From the NCBI GenBank assembly GCA_033063855.1, contig CP093830.1, positions 11,532,854 through 11,596,853 on the forward strand: 64,000 nt of DNA. The letters are read 5' to 3'. The translations under genes were made by a program, and so were the position numbers. The notes below the pieces were generated by a model. It searched no databases, was not told where the DNA came from, and was given only the letters and a program-made list of their open reading frames with translations. Shown here in pieces: positions 1 through 9,100 of the stretch. Source of the DNA: Smittia aterrima (Eukaryota; Arthropoda; Insecta; Diptera; Chironomidae). The stretch's first letter is position 1, and every line of letters begins with the position of its first letter.

Positions 1-732
1 ACATTTATCGAAGATAACAGTGACGAGCAGTGGAAAACAGACTTCATTGAAATGATCTCTGTTCCCGGCTATAAATTCTTTCCCGAGATGACAACTCAAC
101 GCTTTGTTAAGACTCATTTGCCTTTCAAGTTGTTGCCGCCAAGTATTGCAGAGAAGAAAGCGAAAGTAATTTACGTGGCGAGACATCCGAAAGACGTCGT
201 AGTCTCCTTTTACTATTTGAACAAATTATACCGAACGCAAGGCTACCTGAACGACTTCCCAACATTCTTCGATTATTTCATGAAGGATTTGCGTAAGTTT
301 TAATTTTCAAACTTTAAAGTTACTATTCACTTTCTCTTTCAATCAACAGTTCATTGGAGTCCCTTCTTCGAACATATCAAGGACGGTTGGAAACATCGCC
401 ACGATGAAAATGTTTTGTTTCTTTTCTACGAGGATTTGATTTCCGATTTATCAACTTCATTGAATAAAATTGGAGATTTCCTCGGAAAACCTCTCAAAGA
501 CGAAGATTTGCCGAAGCTAATGGATCATTTGAACATCAAGAACTTCAAGAACAATTCAGCAGTGAATGGAAAAGATTTAATTGACGTGAAAGTTCTAACG
601 ACAAGCGCACAAGGATTTGTTAGAGTCGGTAGTACCGAGAAGAACAGCGAATTGACGCCTGAAATGTTGGAAAGAATCGACGAGTGGGTTAACGAAAATT
701 TGAAAGATTCCGATTTTAAATTCCGTTCTTAA
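1..732 (+). CDS. Cytosolic sulfotransferase, 3' part (5' end outside window)
   Basis: Transfers a sulfonate group from PAPS to small hydroxyl or amine substrates in the cytosol (SULT family). Two exons are visible: 1-292 (open from base 1, so the gene starts upstream) and 350-732, joined across a 57-base intron (donor GTAAGT at 293, acceptor AG at 348-349). The motif YVARHPKDVVVSFYY matches the family's PAPS 3'-phosphate-binding segment (R and S residues), and the next exon gives HWSPFFEH, then FLFYEDL, both typical of SULTs. Near the C terminus the usual RKGxxGDW PAPS loop reads RVGSTEKN, so the basic residue after Arg is missing; many insect SULTs are variable here, but reduced cofactor binding is possible. 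The stop is at 730-732 with AATAAA at 737-742. Substrate cannot be predicted. Confidence 0.9.
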
Positions 733-736
733 CGCA

Positions 737-742
737 AATAAA
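737..742 (+). terminator. Polyadenylation signal of the sulfotransferase gene
   Basis: AATAAA lies five bases after the stop codon. Cleavage 15-20 bases later would fall at about 755-765, inside the 3' end of the convergent Ran-like gene. Confidence 0.6.
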
Positions 743-767
743 TTTTTTTAATGACAATGAATTTTTT

Positions 768-773
768 TTTATT
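768..773 (-). terminator. Polyadenylation signal of the Ran-like gene
   Basis: AATAAA on the minus strand begins two bases after the TGA stop (776-778). Expected cleavage falls near 750, so the 3' ends of the two convergent transcripts should overlap. Confidence 0.5.
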
Positions 774-775
774 TT

Positions 776-1387
776 TCAAACTTCAATTGCTTCGTTCTTT
801 TCTCTTGCTAGATCAATCAACTTATGAAGAGAATCGATTCCCAGATAAAAATCCGTTCCAAACTTATCAAAGGAACTAATTTTTCCTCTTTCAAGAAGTT
901 TCTCGCAGAGATGGATGAAGGGATCGTTGACATTATCTTTGCTTGCTGATAGTTCAAAATATTTCAATTTTGTTCCCCAATTTTTCATGACGGCATCCTT
1001 CGAGATTTTCCTTCCTTTCAAGTCAGCTCTTGTGCCACAGAGAACGATCGGTATTTTCCCACAGAGAGAAATGGTTCTTCGGTGCCAATAAGAAATATTT
1101 GTAAACGATGACATTGATGTGACATCGAAGAAAATGATTGCGCAACTCGCATCATAAAAGTATGAATCTTGAAGACATCCAGAGATTTCTTGTCCGATCG
1201 TGTCGAAAATATTCAAATTCACGAAACCAAAATTTGTATTGAAAATCACCGAAAGAACGTTGTTATAGTTATTTTCCTTGACGTGATCGCACACCGAATC
1301 TAATCGACGAAAGAAATGAGATTTCCCCGTGTATCCGTCACCAACAAAAATGCATTTGAAATTTGGAACGTTCTCCATTCTTGACAA
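776..1387 (-). CDS. Divergent Ran-like small GTPase, intronless
   Basis: A single 203-codon ORF starting with ATG at 1387. Ran controls nuclear transport by GTP cycling with importins and exportins; this is a divergent relative, so the same role is inference. G1 is GDGYTGKS (residues 16-23; Ran has GDGGTGKT). FNTNFG matches the Ran HTNRG segment. G3 is DTIGQE with the catalytic Gln kept. CAIIFFDVTS and WHRRTISLCGKIPIVLCG are strongly Ran-like. Changes from Ran: the G4 NKVD reads TRAD, G5 SAK reads SAS, the switch I threonine region is altered, and the C-terminal acidic DEDDDL tail is absent (203 aa versus about 216). With no introns it looks like an old retrocopy; Drosophila also has an intronless, testis-biased Ran-like gene. 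It is convergent with the sulfotransferase gene. Confidence 0.85.
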   Translation of the reverse strand: MSRMENVPNFKCIFVGDGYTGKSHFFRRLDSVCDHVKENNYNNVLSVIFNTNFGFVNLNIFDTIGQEISGCLQDSYFYDASCAIIFFDVTSMSSFTNISYWHRRTISLCGKIPIVLCGTRADLKGRKISKDAVMKNWGTKLKYFELSASKDNVNDPFIHLCEKLLERGKISSFDKFGTDFYLGIDSLHKLIDLAREKNEAIEV

Positions 1388-1552
1388 CGAGATGTTAATG
1401 AATATTTCTCAAAGACTTCTACGATTAATCAAAAGATTTTTTTTTATTCCTCTCTCTCTGCATCCACTCGTTCTCTGCCAGAAATTAATCGTGATACGGA
1501 TCGTCGACTAAAAATGAGACGTTTTAGAAAACAAAAACAATTACGAGTCTCA

Positions 1553-1605
1553 TTATCAGCTGAAAGTTTGTATTTCTAGAACAGTTTGTCTCACGGCTTT
1601 CAGTT
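1553..1605 (+). promoter_or_regulatory. Putative core promoter of first secreted-protein gene
   Basis: TTATCAG (1553-1559, an inverted GATA-factor site), TATTTCTA (1571-1578, TATA-like) and TCAGTT (1600-1605, insect initiator) are spaced as expected: the TATA-like element lies about 31 bases before the initiator A, and the ATG follows at 1648. GATA factors drive many insect gut and fat-body secreted proteins. Inferred from motif spacing only. Confidence 0.35.
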
Positions 1606-1647
1606 TGATTTTAGATTTCGAGACGAACAAGTCAAAATCAAGGAAAA

Positions 1648-2563
1648 ATGGAGTGAGATTATTTTTTTTCTCATGAAATTTAGTGTCCACGTTTGTCTAA
1701 TTGATCACGTTTTTAGGAAATCACTGCTTCTCCTGTTTGTGGTGCTGTGCACAGCTCTAACGTTTTGCTATGGAAATGAAGATAGTCTCACGATTGAGTG
1801 CACGAAGAAATATTTAAAAGACAGGAGAATCGATGAGGATCTTTTAAGCTACGTCAACCCTTACGTCGGTTCTTTGACTGACTGTGAGTCGGCAGTTAGA
1901 AGTAAACTTGCTACGATTTACAGCAATTTGAGAAGCAGATTAAATGGAAATCGACTTGATCGACCCTTCACCGAGTGCACAATGCGCGATATGGAAGAAG
2001 ATGACGAAAGCTATGAACTTCTAATGTTAAGAGAGACAGCAATTGACATGATCAGCAACTGGCGTTTCTGGTCTTACTGGTCGAAGGGTGATCGATTGGA
2101 TGAACTTAGATCAGCAGCTAATCGTATCGTTGACAAATCTTTGTTGAAGTGCAAAGGTCATCGCGAGTTTGGCGATTTGTTTACGAATGTTCAAGATGGC
2201 AACGTGCAATGGAATCGAAGCGGCGAAGAAGAATTCTGCATCAGAAATCATCTCGTAACCAAAAATCTTTTGAATCCTCTTTTCTACAGCTTCCGTGACA
2301 ACCCAAAGAACGTCAGGACCGAGCAACTTGTGTGTGAGCCAGTTGTTGCTGCTGTCATTAACAGTTTGTATGATGAGATCAAGAAAACCAAGAACGTATC
2401 CAATTGCTTCCTCGACATTTACCGCAACAACAACTACGCCGATTATTTACTTAAATCTGAAGTCCTGTCAAAGCTTTCACTTAGCAAATCCGATCGATCA
2501 AGGGAAAAACAAGATTTCATCAACTCAATGGTCGACATCACATACGACACTCAAAAATGTTAA
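1648..2563 (+). CDS. Secreted eight-cysteine insect protein, copy 1
   Basis: Exons 1648-1652 and 1717-2563 (intron 1653-1716, GTGAGA...TTTTAG) give 283 aa. The longer open frame back to 1586 starts at TTG and reads through the intron; splicing instead yields MEKSLLLLFVVLC..., a clear signal peptide ending near residue 21. The mature chain has eight cysteines (ECTKK, TDCES, TECTM, LKCKG, EFCIR, LVCEP, NCFLD and the final C), all conserved in copy 2 downstream, suggesting four disulfides. The rest is charged and largely helical, with no catalytic motif. It resembles insect-only secreted protein families of unknown function, though I cannot name the Pfam entry with confidence. Extracellular, perhaps haemolymph or gut. 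AATAAA follows at 2584. Confidence 0.85.
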
Positions 2564-2583
2564 TCAAATTGTAATTCTGAGTA

Positions 2584-2589
2584 AATAAA
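2584..2589 (+). terminator. Polyadenylation signal, secreted protein copy 1
   Basis: AATAAA 20 bases after the stop. The next gene's ATG lies only about 115 bases further on, so its promoter must be very short. Confidence 0.55.
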
Positions 2590-2705
2590 TCTTTCATTCT
2601 TAACAAATCTGTTATCGTTTCCGTCGCTTTAACGGCCTTGACATGTTTCCTCTCGACACGAGCGATCACTCTCGCCTGCCGGTCGCGAGAACTGAGAGCT
2701 TTAAG

Positions 2706-3683
2706 ATGATAAGATTGAAGTTGTTGTGAGTCGATGAATATATTGTTTATTTCATTCAGTAGCCAATCTGAGCTGTGTTGGAAAACATCATGAAGTAAAT
2801 TCTTTTGAATAATTCTCAGATTGAAATAAATATTTGAATTTTTTTTAGAAACATTTTTCTTCTCCTTTCGATATTGCTGACGACGATTGTCACATGTCAT
2901 GCGAAGCTAACAAAGGAATGCCTTGTCGATTATTTAAAGTTTCGTGGAGTGAACGATGAAGCTTTTGAATCGATTGATACTTATACTGGAGATCCTGGAA
3001 CATGCACTGACGATGTTCGAGCGAAAGTGAGAGAAATTTATGAAAAGACGAGATCGAAAATGGAATCGCACATAAAGCAAAAGCCTCACGCTGATTGTTC
3101 AATGAAAAAGGTTGAAACTGAAAGCTTTGAAAACTTGTTGTTGACTGCTGAAGTGATCGATATGAAAGGTGTTGGTTTGAAGTTCTGGAAGATTTCAGCA
3201 AAGAATGCAAAGATTGAAGAACTTGAAAAGAAAGCACAAGACATAATTGACAACGCTTTGATTGACTGCAAAGGTCGATTTGATTACGGTTCTTTCTTTG
3301 ATACTTTTTATGAGCAAAAAAGAATCGAGCCAATGACCGATGAATTTGATTATTGCATGAGAAAGCACTTGATGGATATTCAGAGCATCTCATCAACTCA
3401 ATACGACTTCAAAGTGAATCCAAAAAATTTGCGAACTGCAAATATTTATTGCGATGACATCATGAAAACAGCAACTGAACAGATGAGAGCGAGCATTTCA
3501 AATTCAGGTTCAACTTGTGTGATCAACACTTTCATGGATAATGGTTACCTCGATTTAATAATGAAAATTCAATTGCTTGCAAAACTGACGTTGACGAATG
3601 AAGAAAGGGAAGTCGAAAAGACTAAATTTGCTGATGCAATGATTCAAATGACGCATCAAATTAAAACTTGCCCAATGTCATAG
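2706..3683 (+). CDS. Secreted eight-cysteine insect protein, copy 2
   Basis: Exons 2706-2725 and 2849-3683 (intron 2726-2848, GTGAGT...TTTTTTAG) give 284 aa. The spliced start MIRLKLLNIFLLLSILL is a signal peptide, with mature sequence beginning near HAKLTKEC. All eight mature cysteines align with copy 1 (ECLVD, GTCTD, ADCSM, IDCKG, DYCMR, IYCDD, STCVI, KTCPM), as do NPKNLRT versus NPKNVRT and the YLDLIMKIQLLAKLTL versus YADYLLKSEVLSKLSL segments. The intron interrupts the signal-peptide coding part in the same phase (2) as in copy 1, so the genes arose by tandem duplication. Overall identity looks like roughly one third, so the duplication is not recent. Function unknown. AATAAA at 3704-3709. 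Confidence 0.85.
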
Positions 3684-3873
3684 TTCGCTCAAAAAAAGTT
3701 TGTAATAAAATGTCATTGAGACTGAAAGAAAAGTCTACAAAATGTACACAACTTTCTATTTAACAAGCCTGGCTTTCATCAAAAAATCTACAAAAAATAA
3801 AAGTCTACAGAAAATATATTTCATAAATATTTCAAGAAACCTTGGCTGCGACGAGAACTACAAGAGAATCTCG

Positions 3874-4502
3874 ATGTATCTTCTATTTGTTATTAGTATC
3901 CTCTCATCTCTGATGGTCTTCTATAAATGGATCACTCAGCCAGTAAGTAATAAGAATTTAGGAAGAAATATTGAAATCTGCTCTGATCTCATGTTTTACT
4001 TGAGTTGTCAAGACATTAGAGCATTTCGATTATTCTCCATCGAACGTTTCTTAATTTTAATCAATTTCATTTGTAGATTCTGAGATTCATTGCACAAGAC
4101 TCATCAGAAGTTAAGCAACTCAAGCAAGAACGAAACAAGTTGAAGACTGAACTGGTACGAACGCCGATGAAGGAGAACTACACCGAGTACGTCAAGATTG
4201 AGAGAAAGATCAATAAGATTGATAAAGATATTCAAGACTCGAATGAAAGTGACGTTGTCAAAAACTTTTTAATGAAGTACGGTGTCAACTACGGGATCAA
4301 ATTCACAATCGGCTTCGCTTTATTCCTCGTCACAGTTCTAAATCGTAAATACGCTGTGATTGTATTTAGTGAAAAGTTTAATTTCGCTCCATTCAGTGGA
4401 ATCATCTCTTACCCTTCGAACATCGATAATTCGATTTCCTTGCCTTTCTGGGTGTTCATCAACAATTATGTGTTTCGTCAAATAGCAAGCAAAATAAATT
4501 AA
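3874..4502 (+). CDS. GET1/WRB, tail-anchored protein insertase subunit
   Basis: Exons 3874-3942 and 4077-4502 (GTAAGT donor at 3943, TTGTAG acceptor) give 164 aa. GET1 (WRB) and GET2 (CAMLG) form the ER membrane receptor that accepts tail-anchored proteins from the GET3 ATPase. The diagnostic segment is ENYTEYVKIERKINKIDKD, the counterpart of the WRB motif FARYARLERKINKM that sits in the cytosolic coiled coil binding GET3. A first membrane helix (MYLLFVISILSSLMVF) precedes it; two further hydrophobic segments follow (FTIGFALFLVTVL and the region after SISLPFW). ATG 3874 was chosen because WRB proteins begin directly with the first helix; the in-frame ATG at 3742 would add a poorly conserved tail overlapping the previous gene's 3' region. 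Confidence 0.85.
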
Positions 4503-6120
4503 ACCAAAGTTTCCAAGTTTTCCGTAATTTTATTCTTGTTTTCCATGATACATGCAAAAATCACGTTTTCTCTACGATAACTATAATATTTCTTTTATTG
4601 TTTCATTCAATAGAAATTTATCAATACGTGCAGCACGAAATTTTGAGTTTTAGGTGAAAATGATTTTATGGTTTGAGTGCTAACTTTAACTTTTTACAAG
4701 GGAAGCAGTTTAATCTTAACTTAAGATTTAAAGTTAAATGCATCAAATAAAAATTATCATAAATATTTAGTACGGACTCGTTGTTCGAGAATTCAAGAAG
4801 ACTTTAATAAAGTTTCGTCGAATCTCGAAACGAAAATTCGATTCAAATAAATATTTGCAGTTTCCATTATCGCTTAGATATTATTCTCTCTTCAAGTTGT
4901 TTGAATTTCTTGTGATGCAATCGTTCGTTTTTTATCCATAAAGCAGTAATTGATTAGTAGGATTTGCATTCGCCGAGGGCTTTTTGTTTTGTGTTGTGTG
5001 AGGAGAGGTGGAAAAGGTTTTCAGCTATTTGTGTTTTTTATTACTTCGATTCGTTTTTTTCCTTTAGCTATTTGTTTTCGCCTAATTGGGACTAATTAAT
5101 ATTCAACTGTGAGGTCAGCATGGGAAAGAAACCTGCCGACGATAAACTTCCCATGTTGATTCGATTACAAAAAGGAGAAATGTGAAGAGCTTCGACAACT
5201 TTCGTTTTTCTTTAATTTCTATTTCTGGAAATTTCGAGTTATTGATTGAGTGAACGTAGTTTCACTCAATTTCAGCTTAAGGTCTACATTGAATTAGTTA
5301 AATAATAAAATCACATCGCCAGTAGCATTTGACAGATTTTTCGTAGTTTTCTTACATGAAAAGTATTTTGTTTGAACTTGGAAGCAAAAATTCTGACACC
5401 AATCGTAAAATATCGTGAGAATTTTCCTTCGATTCGGTTTGGTCAAACGAGAAAGAAGAAAAGTCAGAGAATGAAAAACTGATTTTCATTTTGGCACTTA
5501 ATCTGCTTTTCCGAGAATGTGTTTAAAAAAATTCGTCGATGAGAAATCGCCAGCTGGGTTAGGAAAAAAACCGATTTGGATTTTGTCCAACATGACAATT
5601 TATCACATTGTCGGTTAATTAATCTTGTCGAGGCATCAGATCAAACCCAAAAAAACACGATTTCCACTTCTTTCTTTAAAGATGGCATGTTGTCAAGATA
5701 AATTAAAATACTGCTGATAGTTTCTGTCGATTTGTGCAAATAACGGAGACAAACTTTACACTTCGAACTACTCGCGTCATCTGACGCTTACTGTGGCTTG
5801 AAACTTATTCAATTAGTTTTCTTTTCTCTCTTTAAATGTAGCAAAAACAGTCTTTGAGTATTTTTTTTCTTCATAATTTTCCTTAAATCTTTTCGTTAAT
5901 TTTTCTTTCTTAAACTAAACGCTGAACCTTCGCGACATTCAAGTGTAACTTTACAAAAGTGACAAACTAAAACTTGTGCATACAACTTTCTATACATTCA
6001 ATGATTAAAATATTGACTCGACCAACGATTTGTGGCTTTAGGTTCAATCGACATGAGAGTCGATCGAAACTTCCCTTTCCGACACTTGAGATCGTTTTCA
6101 CTAACTTAACACCGTTCAGC
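4503..6120. other. Convergent intergenic region, probably 3' UTRs
   Basis: No convincing coding sequence. It separates the convergent GET1 and Ptp99A genes and must contain both 3' ends. Several minus-strand AATAAA matches (for example near 4530, 4595 and 5040) could end the Ptp99A mRNA, which would then have a 3' UTR of 1.1-1.6 kb. No obvious structured RNA was seen. Confidence 0.5.
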
Positions 6121-9100
6121 TTATTTTAGCATTAAATTATCAGACGTTTCCGAAGATGTCACAACAACTGACAGATCTCCATTCTCCCCATCATTCTTCA
6201 TCTTCACTATCACTGAATTCCCGTTACCATTTCCATTCGACAGATGATTACTGATGTTCCCGTTGCTGCAGATTTTGCTGTAGAGGTCGGGAGTTTTACT
6301 GAAGAGATCTGGCGTTGCAACTGCAAGTGAATCATCGAATTCAGTTCTGAGCGCGGTGTGCTTTAGCAATTCGAAACCCTTGGGGAAGGCCGCAAGAATC
6401 TTGTAGATCATGGCAATATTTTCGGGTGACGACCAAATTCCTGGCCGCTTGTTATGGTAGAGCTTTGTATACATGTAAATGTTGGCAGTCTTATCGTACT
6501 CCAACTGATGAGCGAGCGACGACACAACACATAGCGTTGATGCTTCTGCTCCGCCGTATCTAAAAATAAATGTTCATTAATTATAAATGTCATCTCCGTT
6601 CGAGAGAGTTTGTTGCACTCACCTGTCAACAACGACAATAGGTCCGTTTCGATAACCATCACAGCGCTCGTGCGTCTTTACCATGAAATCGTACAAGCAA
6701 GTCGGGTTATTTAGATTCGGCCAATTCGGATTATAAAGCATGCGAACGTTCATTTCTGAGCCGTCCTGAATCGATTGAATTCTGAAATGTTTGATGACAT
6801 AATCGTACTGTTCATCATCTTCTTCTGTTGAAAGCTGGAGACGATAATACTCGTTCTCGATTGTTTCATTCTCATTGGGCCAGAACTGAAGGAAAGACTG
6901 AAGAGAGGGGAAAGATGTTAAAGAATTTTAAACAGCTTTCGCAAAATAGTTTTACTCACCACATCATCAACAGTTGATAAACAGACAATCGTCTGTACTT
7001 GATGATCCATGATCATCTGCCAGAAGTCCTTGATGGAAATAAAACAGAAAGTGTTACAGTTTATTTATTCTAAAATATTCTTTTGTTAACTTACCTTGAT
7101 CGTATTTGACAACGGATGCTGTGTGATGATGAAGTCTCTCAGTCTACGGAAGCCAAAAAGCCAAGTTGCGTTAATGTAGTCCGTCCCATCCATCCCAGGT
7201 TTTGGAGTTAAATGTGCTCGACTACCCTCAAGAGGCATAATCATACGATTCTTCACTTGGTTGACTTGTTTGGTCGCTGATGTCATATTAATTTCTTTGG
7301 GGACGTAACTTGTGATGAGTCTAAATTGCTCGTGCAGGTAAACGTCGTCCATTCCACGTGCTGCGATTTGATCCAGTGTCAAATTCGTTTCACAACTTGC
7401 GATCGCTTCAACAAGCGCATCGTGAAGGAAAATGTACTGTTCCTCGGTCTGCACAAGGAAATTTCTCTGCGTTCGAATATGACGAAGGAATCCAAAGATA
7501 TTCAATAGCTTTCTATGTTCAATCTGCTTGAGCATTGCATCAAGAACAATATAAGTTCCCGTTCTTCCAACTCCAGCGCTGCAATGGACAACAATTGGTC
7601 CTGAATCTTGTGGGTTTGCATTCGAAGACTTTCGAACGAAATCTAAAACCGGTAACGGATGGTCAGGCGTTCCATGATCCGGCCATGAAGTGTAGTGATA
7701 CTGATAAACGAACTTCTCCGATGGGAACTGTTTCTTTTTCTTTAATTTCAAATGTCTTATTTGGAATGTTCGTACAGTGTATGTCGCCATGACTTCTTCC
7801 TTCACGACTTTGACTTGAATGACGCCGTAAGTTTCAGTTCCCTCTTTCGGCCAGTACATGTCACACTTTCGTCGTCCCCTTTCAACTAGATTTGTTATCA
7901 TCACGATAATTGCTACTCGTTGTTCCCAAATCATTCTCCAAAAGCAATCAAATGTACATGGCAGCGGGCCTTGAGTTCCGATAAAAGCTCTTGACTGGCG
8001 GTAGCCATCAATAAAGTTTGCGTTGATGTAGTCATTCTCCTTCTTTTGACCTGGCGTTTTACGCAATTGAACACGAGAGTGGTCGTCTAAAAAGGAGAAA
8101 ATGGGGGAAAATGAATTAACACATTAACCCAGCTATTTAAAAGACCCAAGTTCACGCGAGAATGGGCAAGTCAAGGAACCTCCCCTAAGTGATTTCCCGA
8201 AATCCCTTTGAAGGCTCGTGTACAATACTTACATGCGATGATGTTCAAGTATCGATTTTTTGCTTTGTTGTCGCAGTGTTGAGAATGTTCGCTACTGTGC
8301 TCGTCGACAATCGACTCGTTTTGAATCAACTCGTATTCCTTGCTGAAGCCAATGTCACCATCTGCGTGAAGTTGCGAGACATGTCTCGGAAAGTCTTCGA
8401 CGTGAACGGCGCTCCTTGTTTCACCAGCGATTGTGATGTCAGCTTCAAGATCCACGTTTGGTGGAGACTGTGGCTGGTTAGGATCATCCAAGTAATAGTA
8501 GTTCGAGTGGAAGCACTTTCTATTTGGTTCGAAGGGACGAAATATAGATTTAAAAGCTGATCGGAACAATTGAGCCATTGTTGAACATTAAACTTTTATT
8601 CCTTGAAACACAAATCTGTTGAATTGTTTTTGATTCGAGAATCGCGCTCTTCCCGCGAACTCACAAATTAATGCAACGAATAATCACGTTCAGTGTCTCG
8701 TTGTAAACTAACGCAGTTCAAACTAACGAACATAAAACTTTTTTTTCTCGCGAGCGAAACGAATGAGTTTTATCCTTGAGAATTCTCCAGCGCAAACACG
8801 AAAACATCATCGGGTTCAATCAATAATTTTTCGAGAATAGTTAATGATTGTCTTTGATTTATTTTCGTTGCTACTTGAAATTTTCCGCTCGTTCCCAAAA
8901 ACTTTTCCACTGTCAAGTTCACTTTTATTTTCTTTCGGCTCGAAGTTGTATTATCGAGCTACGCGAGATAGTAACACATGATTGCAATCCCGCAGACGAA
9001 ATGTTTGTGGCCTCTGCCAATTGAAGAAATTAAAGTGAGATATAAAAAATCGTCTGTAGCGTCGAACTTTAATCTCTTTCGGGTCTCTCGCCACTGCTTG

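Noticed and set aside
1586..1716. Long N-terminal extension of secreted protein copy 1
   Set aside because: It starts at TTG and crosses a good intron; splicing gives a proper signal peptide.
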